A stretch of DNA of 64,000 nucleotides, taken from Desmodus rotundus (taxonomy: Eukaryota > Chordata > Mammalia > Chiroptera > Phyllostomidae). The stretch spans positions 87,025,398 to 87,089,397 of the forward strand of contig NC_071398.1 of assembly GCF_022682495.2 (NCBI RefSeq), written 5' to 3'. Below, in pieces: positions 24,631-36,548 of this stretch; the stretch's first letter is position 1, and the number at the start of each line of letters is the position of its first letter. The position numbers were made by a program, and so were the translations under genes. The notes under the pieces were generated by a model that was given only the letters and a program-made list of their open reading frames with translations, did not search any database and was not told the origin of the DNA.

Positions 24631-25585
24631 CCCAACTACCCACTGATGAAGTATTACTGAGATTCTGGTTGACATCGTCTACCTCAGCCCTTCAAGATGT
24701 TGATCGAATGGCCTTCTCTCTTTTTGTTTCCCCACCCTCTCCCCTTCTCCTCATGCTACCACAGTGGTTTCCTCAGTATCTCATCTCACCGTAGGGCCTC
24801 ATTCTTGCTCTGCGTTTCAAAGTTCTTAGAGCTACCTTGGCAAACCTCATCTCTCCAGTCCCTTCCCACGCTTCTCCCTTTCCTTTGTGGCTTTCCAACT
24901 TGCTTGCTTAATGCCCACCTGCCTCCCCTCCTCCACCCTCACACAGTCTCAGGTCTCCAGCTTCACCAGGAAAACTTGCAGCAGCCCAGTTCATCAAGGC
25001 CAGTGGCTTTTTCTGAGCTGTCACTGAGATTGCACTTCATCTGGGGGAGGCTGGTGCCCTTGGCTAGTACGTAACATTAACAAGTCCCCAAGGTCTGTGA
25101 AACACCAAGCGCAGGAGTAGAAGGATGCTGCTTGACAAGAAGAACCAGTAGACACTTCAGACTGACTCAGCAGAGGGAAATGGGGGAAAGATAAGAAGAG
25201 AGAAGGGCAAGTGCACTATTTTTTTAAAGGAAAGGTTTCCTTCGCCTAAACTACCTTCATCTACACTAGCCGCTGTGAGCAGTGGTCAGCTTTGAAAGCA
25301 GCACTGTGCAGGCTGGACCATAGAGGCTGGCCTGCTTCCATTCCGGGGGTTCCATTCAAAGTTCCTTGCCCCTCAGTGTACTGCCAACCCAATCAGAAAA
25401 GATACCAGGGAGGGTTAATCATGAGAGGATGAGGCTTCTCCACATCTGCTACCCGGAGTTGTATGGTCAGTGGACCTCTGGCCAATGGTCCTGCTACCTT
25501 TTAGGATTAGAATGGGAGAGGGGCCATATCAACTTCCAGAGATCCGCCTACTTCTTCTATATAAGGAAAGTATCGCTACATAGGA
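24631..25585. other. Intergenic, no feature recognised
   Basis: The first half is pyrimidine-rich on the + strand. The 125-codon open frame at 24,697-25,074 reflects this composition and has no domain. Confidence 0.55.
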
Positions 25586-26028
25586 TGTTATGGGTTGAAT
25601 TCTGTCCCTCCAAAAAGGGTATGTTGAAGTCACCTAGGAATGTGGCTACATAGAAATTGGTCTTTAGAGAGGTGATCAACTTAAAATGAGGTCATTAGGG
25701 CTGACCTAGTCACATGACTAGTATCCTTCTAAAAGGGGGGAATTTGGACGTACAGACAGACACAGAGGACAAACGATGTGGAGACACACACGGGAAGACA
25801 GCCATATAACTCCAGTGGTGCAGCTACATGCCAAGAAATTCCAAAGATTGCTGGCAAAAGCCAGAAGCCAGGAGAGGCCAGACAGGGTTCTTCTTGAAAG
25901 CTGCCCGAGAGAGTGTGGCCCTGCCGACCTCTTGACTTTGAACTTCTAGCCTCCCAAACTGTGAGGCAATACATTTGCCTTGTTTCAAGCTACCCAAGTT
26001 TTGGCTTGGCAGCCCTAGGAAACTAACA
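25586..26028 (+). mobile_element. MaLR-type solo LTR (MLT1-like)
   Basis: The element starts TGTTATGGGTTGAATTCTGTC and ends GGCAGCCCTAGGAAACTAACA, giving canonical TG...CA ends. Internal landmarks include AAGATTGCTGGCAAAAGCCAG and CTTCTAGCCTCCCAAACTGTG. It is a non-coding remnant of an ancient endogenous retrovirus-like (ERVL-MaLR) element. No internal region or partner LTR is nearby. The immediate flanks (TAGGA / CGCCT) do not match, so the target-site duplication has decayed or the ends are slightly off. Confidence 0.8.
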
Positions 26029-26218
26029 CGCCTTCTTCCTTCATCAACATTCCCACAGCAGGCCTATCTACGGCCCAGCACGAGCCATATGAAGAAGGTA
26101 AGTGTCTTCTGCTAGCAGTGCGGAAAGAACCACTGCACTTTGCAGACACATTTGCACACAAAGGCAGTGTTTGTCTATAGACTAACAATATTCAGTACCT
26201 TCTCTGCTTTTCTCCAGC

Positions 26219-26822
26219 AGCACTGTCGAATGATTCAGTAGCCGCTAGTCACATGTGGCGCTTTGATTTCACTAATATGAGGAATCTAAAAACGAAATAA
26301 ATGATCCAAGCAGAACAAAGAGACTCATAGATACAGAGAACATTCTGAGAGTCGCCAGATGAGAAGGGGTTGGGGGAATGGGTGAAAAAGGGGAAGGAAT
26401 TCAGAAGTACAGATTGGTAGTTTCAGAATAGTCCCGAGGATGGAAAGTACAGCATAGGGAAAGTGGTCAATAATTGTGTGTGGTGTCGGGGGGTACTAAA
26501 CTTATAGGGGTGATCCCTTTGCAAGTTATATATGTGTCGAATGACTAGGTTGTACACCTGAAAGTAACAGAATATTTTATGTGAACTGTAATTGAAAAAG
26601 ATTATTTAGAGAAACAAATAAATTAGAAAGACCTAAAATAAAATAAAATGAGTTTAAATTAATTAAAATTACTAAATTAAAAATTCAGTTCCTTAGACAT
26701 GCGAGCCATAGATTAAGTGCCCAATAGCCACACGTGGCTGGTAGCTACTGTATTGGACGACACAGATACAGAACGTGTTCGTCAATACAGAGAGTTCTAC
26801 TGGACAGCCCCGTTCTGGAGAA
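26219..26822 (-). mobile_element. MER5A-like hAT element (antisense), interrupted by L1
   Basis: The left part (26,219 to about 26,268) has GTAGCCGCTAGTCACATGTGG. The right part (about 26,655-26,822) has AAAAATTCAGTTCCTTAGAC, CAATAGCCACACGTGGCTGG and TTCTACTGGACAGCCC. Together they match the ends of the non-autonomous hAT-Charlie element MER5A in reverse orientation. The roughly 380 bp between them is an L1 3' end. Confidence 0.8.
26270..26640 (+). mobile_element. L1 3' end (sense) inserted in MER5A
   Basis: The stretch reads as a laurasiatherian L1 3' UTR in sense: GACTCATAGATACAGAGAAC, AAGTACAGATTGGTAGTTTC, GTACAGCATAGGG, then TTGTACACCTGAAAGTAAC and TGTAATTGAAAAAG with an A-rich tail. It is the only sense-oriented L1 piece I see in the window. 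Confidence 0.85.
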
Positions 26823-28739
26823 GGAGCTATTCTAGTCAGTCGAATGCTCTGGTCAATAGACATAGTACAAATGCCTAAAAAAAGCAAGTAAATAAAACAA
26901 GAAAGAAATGAAAAGGAAAAAGAAGTCAGCACAGTTAACACTGAAATGGTACTTGGATAATTTGAAAAGGGTGTTATGATTTGGAAATGTTCTGGAGACG
27001 GGAGGAGGGCAATTTGCAGCACCCACTGTCCTGACCGAGGGCCAGGATGCTGGCAAGTTGAGAGGTGGTTGATGGAATGCTAAATAGATCAGCGTTTGCC
27101 ATCTAAACTGGGGCCCAGATATAAAACCTAACCAAGCCTGGGGAATAATTTTGGAACATTTAAAGTCATTAGGTTCATTAGCTCTGAGTCGAGCAAGACA
27201 AGATAAACAACCCTCCCAGCCTGACTTGGAACCAATTCCTCCACTGCCTTCTAGGTCAAAGCTAAACCCTCTGAGTTTAAATATATTACCAACGTTTTCC
27301 TTTTTTGACTGTGTGGATTCTCATCTCTATGATTTTTTGGTGTTTGGTCCATTGTTTTCTGTGCCCTAATTACTCACCGTCTCAGAGCTACAGGACGGCT
27401 AAGGACGCCATAGTCTAGCTCGTCTCTTTGCCTCCAGTCTGGAATTCAGGTGAACAGACTGTCTTTCCCCGCCCTGGGCTGGGCCCCATCCTTCACAGGA
27501 ACACCATCAGCCCAGGGACGGACCTAACAGTTTGACCCTTCGCTTTATATAATGGAATTTTTATATTCTTTCCAAACCTTTGGGTCAGGGTGACATTTCA
27601 TTTGCCCCTCTGACCTCTCGCTGCAATTTTCTGTGTCTGGGCTACAGGGACGGAGTCTACATTTCTCTTTTTATTGCGGTGAGAGGGTTCTCCAAGGAAC
27701 AATGGCAGGAATGCTACTCTGAATTCTTAAATTATGGATAACTAAATAACACTTTGCAGATAGAGGGGACTCCACAAATATTCTTAATTGACTGGTTGGC
27801 TTGAAGAAATTAACACTCTTCTCTAAAAAAAAAAATCATTTTGTCTGTATTTAACAGATATGTGGGGCTCAGATTTGAAAGGCATGGCCAGAAAAGGACT
27901 TCACCCCAACTCCTCTGGGACAAAAGGCACTATATTCGGCTTCACTGATAACAGTGATTTGGACATTTCTTTCTTTTTCTCCACCAGAAAAATGTTGCGC
28001 CGGTTATGTTGCCAAGAGCTACAGAAGCGCCTGGACTCCAATGAAGGCTTATTAGGGTGGGATGACAGAGAGGCTCTCTTGGTAAAATGGGCTAATTGGC
28101 GGCTGGCGCCCTGTGTGCACCATAGGAAGACAGTTGGCCTGTGGGCTGCTTACCTTCCTCCAGCCAGGCATCTGGTTATGGAGTTGACAGAGTACCATGT
28201 CAACCAAGAGGAAGGATGGCGAGATGAAACAAGGGAGAGAGGTTTAATGGAGAACATTCTTCTTTTTATGTTGAGGGAAGTGAGGTTCTAACATACTTTC
28301 AAGACATCCCTCACTGTCTATCCTTCCCCTGAGTATGGAAGACACGTATTCCTCATAGCAAGAAATTTGACAAACAAAAGTCCAGACAAAAAGACCCAGA
28401 ACATCTTTTAATAAATAGCTATTATTGAAAAAGTCTTTCTAAATCACCAAAGTGGACTTGTGTGTGTATATACACACAGATGCAATATATATGAAGGATT
28501 TCTTTGAATAATGAGATTTGGCAGAAATCTCTAGTCTGGTTTTATGCAAATTTATTAATTTTTTTTCTTATCCACTTAGCTTCTAGCCACCTCATGATTC
28601 CTTCACACTGGTTAACAACCGGCTGATTTTTCTCTTCTGTCAGGGCCCTTCTCACAAGGTGTGTAGACAGACAGCTCTTGCTTTCTCCTCCCAAAGTTGT
28701 AGCTCCAGCTGGGCGTCCTTCTCGGACTCTAGGTCCATG
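26823..28739. other. Intergenic, no feature recognised
   Basis: The stretch contains an 18-bp perfect palindrome, TGTGTGTATATACACACA (28,461-28,478), and a 143-codon open frame (27,860-28,291, +) without motifs. No gene is supported. Confidence 0.55.
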
Positions 28740-29010
28740 TGCGGCAGCTTTTCCACTTGACCCCACGGACGGACGTCTCACAGTTAACAGTGTCCAAAGC
28801 TGTCCTTCGACCCAAAGTCTGTGCTACCAAAAGTCTTCCCTCGCCAGTGTTCAGTAATTCCAAAAATTCGCCTGCTCAGGCCCCAAACCTTGGATTCAAC
28901 CTTAACTTCTTTTTCCCACATCCCAGATCCACCAGTTAGAAAATTCTCTTTCCAAACATCTTCAGAATCTGACCCCTTCTCACCTCCCCACTGCTACCAT
29001 TCTCCAGCAT
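28740..29010 (+). repeat. L2 LINE fragment (sense)
   Basis: CTTCAGAATCTGACCCCTTC, CACCTCCCCACTGCTACC and the preceding TTCTTTTTCCCACATCCCAG match the ORF2 end of L2 in sense orientation. The limits are approximate. Confidence 0.6.
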
Positions 29011-29156
29011 GACGCCCACCTTGGGACGCTGTCACAGGCACAGTCTCATTTGAAGGCTTTACGTGACCCAGGTTTAGGTACTACTAAAATTCAGACCTTC
29101 AGTCCGATTTAAAGTGCTCCCCATCCCCATTTTCTTTTCTTTACTCCTGATCCGAT

Positions 29157-29364
29157 GATATATTTATTGATTTGAGAGAAAGAGGAATGGAGAGAGAGAG
29201 AGAAATATTGATGTGAGAGAGAAACATTGATCAATTGCCTCCTGCATGTGCCCTGCTGGGGACCGAACTGGCGACCTAGGTATGTGCCCTGACCAGAGAT
29301 GGAACCCTCAGCCTTTTGGTGTCTAGAATGACACTCCAACCAACGGAGCCACCCAGCCAGGGCC
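29157..29364 (-). mobile_element. VES SINE (antisense)
   Basis: TTATTGATTTGAGAGAAAGAG leads into two copies of the AAAYATTGAT motif, then GCCTCCTGCATGTGCCCTG, and it ends GGAGCCACCCAGCCAGGGC. It is well preserved relative to other copies. Confidence 0.9.
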
Positions 29365-30240
29365 CATCCCCTTTTTGAATACTTCACTAGGGAGGGTGAA
29401 CGGATGCTTCTGGCCATATCCCCACTTGTTCTACTTTTCCAACCCTTGCCCACTGTCCCAGGCTTCTGACCCCTCCTGAATAGGGAAGAAGAAGTTAAGA
29501 AAACATACAATATTCAGAGAATGGTATGTTACGATCTGCCCTTGATGTTCACAAAGCCAGACATAGGCCTTCCCTGGGGATACATGTTGTGGTTTCCAGG
29601 ACACTCCCCCGCTGGGAACCCCCAGTGGCCAGTCCTATGATGTGGTGTGGACTGCCCACTCAGCAGCACAAACTCTCGGCCCCTGCATGGGGCCTCCACC
29701 CCCCAAGACTCTCTGTGGTAAACCTCGTGAGCAAGGTCTCTTTGAAGCCGGCTCCAGCCTGGCTCCCACGAGACCCACGTGTGGTGGATGGGAACCTCTC
29801 CTACATCCTTGTCTATGTGAAAGTGAGGTTCATGTCCAATGCCACTGACTTCCTCCAAATGCTGCTCCATGGCACGGCCGAGCCCTGGCCTCTTGCCTTT
29901 AGATATTTCAGCTGAGGTGGACTCCAGTCCACTGAGTAGTTGCTGTGAGCCCCATACTAGAGCTCGAAGTGTGGGGGTAAGACACCCCTCTTCTTTCTTT
30001 TGTGAAAGAGACAGGGCAAGGGAGTGGATGGAGAGCATAATGACAGCTCTTCCAGAGAAATTGGTGTATCCCCAAGATTGGTGATAGATTGGGCATTGAC
30101 AAAAGGGTGTCTGGGTCCCCTCCTTGCGGGTCCTGTGTGGGGCCTATTATTTTGTTGTCAGCCTATGGGGAGGACAAACAGATAGAGTGAGCCACAGGGT
30201 AGCACGTCCCATAGCTTTAAAGTAAGAAGGAAAGAGCGGG
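29365..30240. other. Intergenic, open frames without known homology
   Basis: Overlapping open frames occur on both strands (29,526-29,915 plus, 129 codons; 29,529-30,038 minus, 169 codons). Neither has a motif, splice context or family I recognise. The region is GC-rich, which lengthens chance frames. Confidence 0.5.
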
Positions 30241-30600
30241 GTTGCCAGCGTGGCCCCTAATTTTCCTTTGCGCCACCTGCTGCCTCTTTCTGGGCTCAGA
30301 GCCTCGTGTGCCCATTTCCTTCCTTGTGTGGGGTCTCAGCTTAGACTTAGCTTCCCACGGAGATGTGCTCTGCTGGCCCAGCCCCAAACAGTCCCTGGTG
30401 CACTCTCTCAGCTACCTCTTCCTTTCCTTCATATGTTACGACAGTTTGTAATCACATACATGTATTGATGTGATTCATTTCTGTCTCCCACACCAGACCG
30501 TTGGCTCCAGGACAGTGGCTCAGTGGCCTTGGTTCATGGTGGCCTCTGTGGGGCCCAGAACAGAATATCCAGCCCGTAACTCCCACTCAGACACGTGGGG
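30241..30600 (+). repeat. Probable L2-like fragment (sense)
   Basis: CCTGGTGCACTCTCTCAGCTACC, then TTCTGTCTCCCACACCAGACC and GGCTCCAGGACAGTGGC follow the order of an L2 3' end. It is strongly diverged. Confidence 0.4.
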
Positions 30601-30927
30601 ACCTCCAGCGCAGTTCAGTGCCCCACTGAATTCTTAGGTGATGTTATCCCAATTAATACAAATAACCTGCTTAGCAAGTACTTAAACATGTTTGTCGTGA
30701 TTACTAACAGCACATGGGGGATACATTGTCTAAATAGTAAGTGAGGTGTGTTTAGAGAGCAGTCAGTTGAGAAGAAGTTGTCTTTCTACCACAGTCTAGT
30801 GAAAACTCACCCGTGTGGTGTGTTTCCGGGAATGTGGAGTCATCTCTAAAGTCCTGGATCAGAGAGGTGTTCCCTTGTCCTTGAAATGCACAGCCTGGGG
30901 ACAGAACATTGAGAAGAGCGGTCTAGC

Positions 30928-31090
30928 GCTGGCCAGGTGCTTCAGTTGGTTGGAGCATCGTTCCATACACCAAAGGGTTACAGGTTTTGATCCCTGGTCA
31001 GGGAGCATAGGAGAGGCGTATTTCTCTCTCACTTTGATGTTTTTCTCTCCCTTCTTCTTGCTCTAAAATAAAAAACCCCAAAAAATCATT
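30928..31090 (+). mobile_element. VES SINE (sense)
   Basis: GCTGGCCAGGTGCTTCAGTTGG, then GGAGCATCGTTCCATACACC, then a B-box-like GGTTTTGATCCCTGG and a TTTCTCTC-rich tail ending in A-rich sequence. The element is sense-oriented. Confidence 0.9.
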
Positions 31091-31159
31091 GGGGGAGAAT
31101 TGAAAATAAATAAATTTTAAAAAGAAGAAGAGCAGTCTAGCTTAGTCCTCAAGCACAGG

Positions 31160-31365
31160 TTTGGGAGGCTGATTATCAGAATTAGCTCTTGCCTCGTTCA
31201 CATAAGGACTCTGTGAAGTTGGTATAAAATGTTCAATTTCTCCCAGGCTCAGTTTCTTTATATTTCAAATGATATAATAATAGCAACCTCTCAGGGTGAG
31301 GATTCCATGGTTTTGTATACGTGATAGTGTTTGGCATATCACAAATGCTCAAAAGGGGCAGCCAT
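31160..31365 (+). repeat. MIR SINE (sense)
   Basis: GGCTCAGTTTCTTTATATTTC, AATAATAGCAACCTCTCAGGG and TTTGGCATATCACAAATGCTC are MIR landmarks in sense order. Confidence 0.65.
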
Positions 31366-31379
31366 TATTAATATTGTTG

Positions 31380-33475
31380 CTATCACAGTAACTGAAACCA
31401 GAGAGGATCAGAGGACAAGGACTCTGCTTTGGACGTCAACTTTGAGCAATTCCCCAGAGAGAGAACGGTTTTCGCAATCAGTGTTGTGACTAGCGTGCGA
31501 TTATTGGGTAGAAGTCCCCCCCAGGAGGAAACCAAGCCCTCCCACCCCCATCTCAGTATAAAATTAAAAAATATTTCCATCCCTTGTTCATTTCAAATCA
31601 CATTCACTGAGAATAATTCTGGTGTGGAGCATAAATCAGACCACAGGCGCGAGGCGCGGTTCGCATCCCAGTAATCTCTGGATTCCCAGGCATGTGAAGG
31701 CGCTCTGAACTCTGGGTCTGAAGACAGACTCTAAATCAAAGGGGTGGGTGGCATTTCAACCAAACGCAGCTTCTGGAACACTCTCTCCTTGCACAGATAA
31801 TCTCGGTTTTAAATCTGTGAAACACGAACAGGATGTTCTCAGTGTCTCGTTTACTGGAAGGAACACGTTTGGATTGGATTACTTCAGAAATGCATATGTC
31901 TCATTAGTTCTATGATAACCTGGATGAAAAAGCTCGATTTTCATTAAGAAGTTCTTTCATTTACATTCATTTCTTTGTTTAACTTGGGTACCCATTCATA
32001 TTCAGCACGGAGCAAATAAAATTGAGAAAAGCCATCCTACCTACCTGCTGCTGTCTCTGTTTAGAACAGGCTGGGCACGCCGTACCCTAGGAGCTCTCTG
32101 CAGTTCCCATGATAATCAATCTCACAATCAAACATTATGAGGACGTTCTCTTGGTCCAATTTATAAAGACTGTTACTTTCTTTGACTAAGTACCCTTGAT
32201 GTGATGTCATTTTCGTGTTTCCTCAAGGTAATTAAATAATGAAGCTCGAGCTTAGTCTTTGTTTGTTTTTGGTTTTTGTTTTTGCCATTGCTCATGGAAA
32301 TTTAAGTAATATATTTAGCAGGACTCCAAGTCTGTGGTCACCAGCCTGCCCATGACAATCACGTGTTTCTCGTTTCTGCAGCTCAGCAGCAGCCTGGGGT
32401 TATTGGGTTTGCTTTGATCTCTGCAAGCTGCGCTTCTGCAATGCTGGCTGTAGAGCGTCAGACAGACTGAGTTCCAAATGTCAGGGAGGCCCCGGGGCCA
32501 GGCAGGGCAAGCCCTGCGGCTGCCTTTCTGCTCTGGGTCTGCTTTGTGTCCTGCCTTTCTCTTTTTCTGTGTTCGGTCATTGGGGGTGCTACTTAGATTC
32601 AGAGAATAAGAATGCGGGGGTAGAACAAGTGCCTTTCTCTCTCTCTCTCAGTACAGTGAAATGCCTGCCCAGGATGTTGTTTGGAAGGAGGTTCCCTTAG
32701 CCACATCCTTTCAACAAGCCCTCCTCGTTGCCTTTCCCAGTAAGGCTCCCTCTGGTCACCCAAATCTTTGCTTCTGTGGCAGAGCCACAGCCTGTAGCGG
32801 CCCGTGTTGCAGCTGCAGAGAGAGAATGGGCCCAAGCATGACCCAGCTGACTTCAAAGGGCTGCCACCCAAATTTGTGCAGGGGGTAGTCCATGTTCGCG
32901 GTGCCGTCTGGAGTTGGGTGTACCTGCACCCCGGCATGGGCAACCTGAACCAGAATGATGTTGTGGCAGAACTTCGGCTTGAAGATTGACTGGTCTGCTC
33001 TTAGGACTGATGACAAACTTCCTTATTAAGTGTTTAGGTTTTGCTTATGAAAACACTTCTAGTATGGGAAAATGAAGTATTTTAATAGCAATTCCCTTTG
33101 AGAATGTATAAAATCCATCATCGTTGTCAAATGCGTTGTTTTTGGTATTTAAGAGAGAATATAGATACGCCAGTACTGCCGCTTGTCTCAGAGACTGTAG
33201 GTGAAGTGCAAGGTGTTGTGAAAAGGACTTGTGTGCACCTGATGTTTATCCAGAAGCCTGTGGTATGACGCAGAATGAGGAAGCCCATAGATCACTGGAC
33301 TGTAGAACATCCAAACAGACAGAAATTCTGTCCTTTAAGAATAAAACTCTCCAACTATTAGACAGAGGAAGACATTTTTCTGATCTTGGCAAGGGAAGAG
33401 GGGAGCTTTCCCAAGCAGACACAAACACCAGAATTATGAAGAAAAAACTGACTCCAAAAATTAATGTCTCAGTGT
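31380..33475. other. Intergenic, no feature recognised
   Basis: The stretch includes a T-rich patch near 32,255-32,290, and a GC-richer block at 32,640-33,000 with short open frames on both strands but no recognised homology. Confidence 0.5.
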
Positions 33476-33479
33476 TTTT

Positions 33480-34310
33480 TTTTCTTTTTAAACTTTTTAT
33501 TTTGAGATACCGTATTTCACCATGTATAACGCACTCCTGTGTATAGTGCGCACCCACGTTTTTGGCCCAAACTTTCAGGGAAAAAAATCTTTTGTTTTAA
33601 TTTTTCAATCAATCAATTAATTAATTAATAATTAGATACTTGTTTTTTGTATTTTAAAGGAATTTTAGCATTTATTTTTTAACATATTATGGTATGAGAA
33701 ATTTTATGTAACAAATAATTACAAAACACAAGAACAGATACAAGGTATTTCAGGTATTACCCATGTATAATACGCATCCTTATTTTTCACCTTAAAAATT
33801 TGGGCAAAAAGTGTGCATCATACATGGCAAAATACAGTAATTGTAGGCTCACTTGCAGTTGTAACAAGTTATACAGAGAAATATGATACATCTTTTACTC
33901 ATTTTCTCTCAATAGTAACATCTTGCAAGACTATAGTACGATAATGAAGTAAAATGTGAGTCAGGATAGTGCCACAGTCAAGATACACACTATTTCCATC
34001 ATCACAGGAAACTCCCAGGTTACCTTTTACGACCACATCTGTGTTCCGTGTACCCTCCTCTCCCTTCTTAACCTCTTACAATGGCTGATCTCTATTGCTA
34101 TAATTTTATGACTTCAAGGATGTCACAGAAGTGACATCTTACGGCCTGTAATCTTCTGGGACTTAAAAAGAACTCAGCATATTCTCTGCTTATTCACCTA
34201 GGTAGTCGTGTGCATTAATAGGTTGTTCTTTTCGATGGCTGAGCAGTATCTCGTGGGATGGATGTGCCCCAGTTTCTCCTTGAAGGACACCCGGGTTCCC
34301 CTGGAAGTCA
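33480..34310 (-). mobile_element. L1 3' end (antisense), split by a mariner MITE
   Basis: TTTTTATTTTGAGATA (33,494-33,509) resumes after the MITE as ATTGTAGGCTCACTTGCAG, then GTAACATCTTGCAAGAC, CAAGATACACACTATTTCC and TAATAGGTTGTTCTTTTCG. This is the antisense order of an old L1M-type 3' UTR. Removing the MITE and one TA rejoins the L1 sequence. Confidence 0.82.
33510..33837. mobile_element. Tc1/mariner-type MITE with TA target duplication
   Basis: The termini are CCGTATTTCACCATGTATAA on the left and the complement CTGTATTTTGCCATGTATGA on the right, with 18 of 23 positions matching. TA flanks both ends (33,508-33,509 and 33,838-33,839). The interior is AT-rich with no transposase frame, so it is non-autonomous. 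Confidence 0.85.
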
Positions 34311-34319
34311 AACATAAGG

Positions 34320-35925
34320 CAGTGACAATAGAAATGGGACTGGCTAAGACGAGTATATGCAATTGGTTAGCAAGTTCAGTCCGAAGCAACCGGATGACGT
34401 GATGGAAGTGCTGCAAATTTTATGGCTCAAAATATAAAGTCTTGATGAAAAGAATTTAGTAAAATACCAGTCAGTTCATGCTTTCCTGTAGTCAGAAGGA
34501 ACTTCAGAAAAATATACATAACTCTGGAATTTTTTTCATCCTACCGTGATGTCTCTAGTTGTAAAACAAAAAATACTTATAAACCCAATGGCAATGATCA
34601 ATTTCTGTGACCATCATAGAGCTACTAGAGATTCTTTTAAAAACTAGAGATGGAGAGAATGTTTGCTTTTTTTGTTATTTTTGTGAAACTCACAAAAAAA
34701 ACCCATAAAATCAAAGCACTGGAAGTACTTAGATAAGCATTCCTTTCACAGGTGTAGAATTCTTGGTAATTTAGGTAAGATAAATGGTCTTGGTGAGAGT
34801 TAAGTGATTTTTTTTAGGGTATAGGAGAACCATACTATAATTTACTAAAGGCATCAGATGACTGGGCCCCCCATAAAGAAAGAAATATTGTCGAAATAGG
34901 TTTCCTTTTAGGGTAGTGGCTTACTTTCTCTGTTTCCCAAGACGCCTGCAGCCTCTCTGTGCTTTTTATATGTACTATTAATTTTGCAACACAATGCTCT
35001 GGAGAGTTCCCGGCATATCTCGTTTCCTCAGGAACGTATTTCAGAGGGCTACATTGCTTGGGTTTGTGTTACTGGCCCCGCATAATCATCACATATGCTT
35101 TATTTGACTGGATGAAAATGCTCTTGGAAGGTTTGGGAAATTTTATGGATGATAATGTGGATATCGATTTCACCATTATATCTGCGATTGCCACTCGGTT
35201 TTCTCCAAGGAAGGAGACACAGGCCCTGGATTAATCTCTAAACTTCATTTCGACCTTGTTGGTAATAAAAAGGTGCCCAACTGTAAACTATCAGGAACAC
35301 TAGTTTGACTTATCCCTGCCTCTACCTGTCTGTTTCCTGAGAGAGTTGTTAATGCCGTTTTGGGTGGGAACAATAACAAAATGACTTAGATGGGCCACAG
35401 CTGGCTGGGAAATTCTCTTCTCAAATTACAGAGTCTGAAATAGTAACCAAATGTCTTCCTGCCACGGTGCAAGCATAAATAAAAGTAATGCGATGGTATT
35501 AATTATTCAATTGTGGAAAAGTGATGGTAATGCAATATTTGACAGCCTGAATAAAGAATATTTCTTGAGCTAACAGTGCATTTTCTGTACTGGAAGGTGG
35601 TGTTTGAATAGAGCTTTTAGGTTGGAACCACATGGAATTGCTGTTTTTCTTGGTCGAATTCAGGCCACACATACTGGACCTTTTCAAACAGCAAAATCGC
35701 CACGGCTCTCGCGATGCTGGGTGAGTCGGGATGAGGCTGGGGAGAGTGGGTGGAGCACGCTGAATCCCGTGACCAAGGAAACAAGGAGGCCAGCTCCTCT
35801 GTAGAGCAGGAGGGCAATTTTTAAAAAGTTGAGCAACTGTCAAACCTTCACCCTCGCCCCACCTTCACCAGCCTCTCTGTGTAGAGGTGCTTATAGGTAC
35901 ACTGAGGTGAGTCTGGTCAGCCTAG
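34320..35925. other. Intergenic, no feature recognised
   Basis: This is mostly unique-looking AT-rich sequence. The 91-codon frame at 34,959-35,234 (+) has no motif. No gene is supported. Confidence 0.5.
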
Positions 35926-36130
35926 CAGGGGTGTCCAACCTGTGGTCCTCGGGCTGCATGCTTCCCAGGATGGCTGTGAATGTGGCCCGACACAAAATCG
36001 TAAATTTACTTAAAACATGATGAGATTTTTTTGTGTGTGATTACGCGTTGCAATGTATTTAATGTGTGGCCCAAGACAAATCTTCTTCTTTTAGTGTGGC
36101 CCAGAGACGCCCAAAGGTTGGACACCCCTG
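35926..36130. mobile_element. hAT-type MITE, perfect 16-bp TIRs
   Basis: The 205-bp element begins CAGGGGTGTCCAACCT and ends with its exact reverse complement AGGTTGGACACCCCTG. Internal landmarks (GGCCCGACACAAAATCG, TGTGGCCCAAGACAAATC) match a non-autonomous hAT-Charlie family also known from other mammals. The flanking 8-mers (CAGCCTAG / GTAGAGGA) do not match, so the 8-bp duplication is not preserved. Confidence 0.88.
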
Positions 36131-36548
36131 GTAGAGGAAGAGGAACCAGCCATTCCCAGCATGACAAGGACCTGCCATTGATGCTAAAACAACATAAAAA
36201 AAATAACACGATAAACAAACAAAGTAATCATGGAAAGGTACAAAAGTACAGGAAAAGGAGCAGTGCCTCAAATCTCTTTCTAGCCTGGTATGCGACACGT
36301 CATATTTATTTCCTGTTTTATAAATTCCCAGAGAGCTCTGCTCTGCCCCCCACCCCTCACCTGATACAGACAGACTGTGGGCTGTCCTTGCTTCATTGGA
36401 GAACTGGTTTGGATTTACGAACGGCCAGGCTCCAGGGAGGAGCAAAGCCACGGCTCTCCATCTGAAAGATAGCTGGGTTTTAGAACAAGTTGTTCTAGTT
36501 GTTGTCTTACATAAAACAGGCATGTAAGTTTTAAAAATCACACAACTG
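36131..36548. other. Intergenic, no feature recognised
   Basis: This short stretch lies between a hAT MITE and a VES SINE. Nothing is identified in it. Confidence 0.5.

Noticed and set aside
27860..28291. 143-codon plus-strand open frame
   Set aside because: No domain is visible. Without alignment there is no evidence of a gene or pseudogene.
29529..30038. 169-codon minus-strand open frame with an overlapping 129-codon plus-strand frame
   Set aside because: The GC-rich composition lengthens frames on both strands. No family motif is visible, and I could not match either translation to a known protein.
32640..33000. GC-richer block with open frames on both strands, considered as a processed pseudogene
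   Set aside because: Neither strand gave a protein I recognise, and no poly(A) tail or target duplication was found. A BLASTx search would settle it.
34959..35234. 91-codon plus-strand frame without repeats, considered as a novel exon
   Set aside because: No flanking splice sites of quality and no known motif were seen. It could be part of a conserved non-coding region, but nothing supports it.
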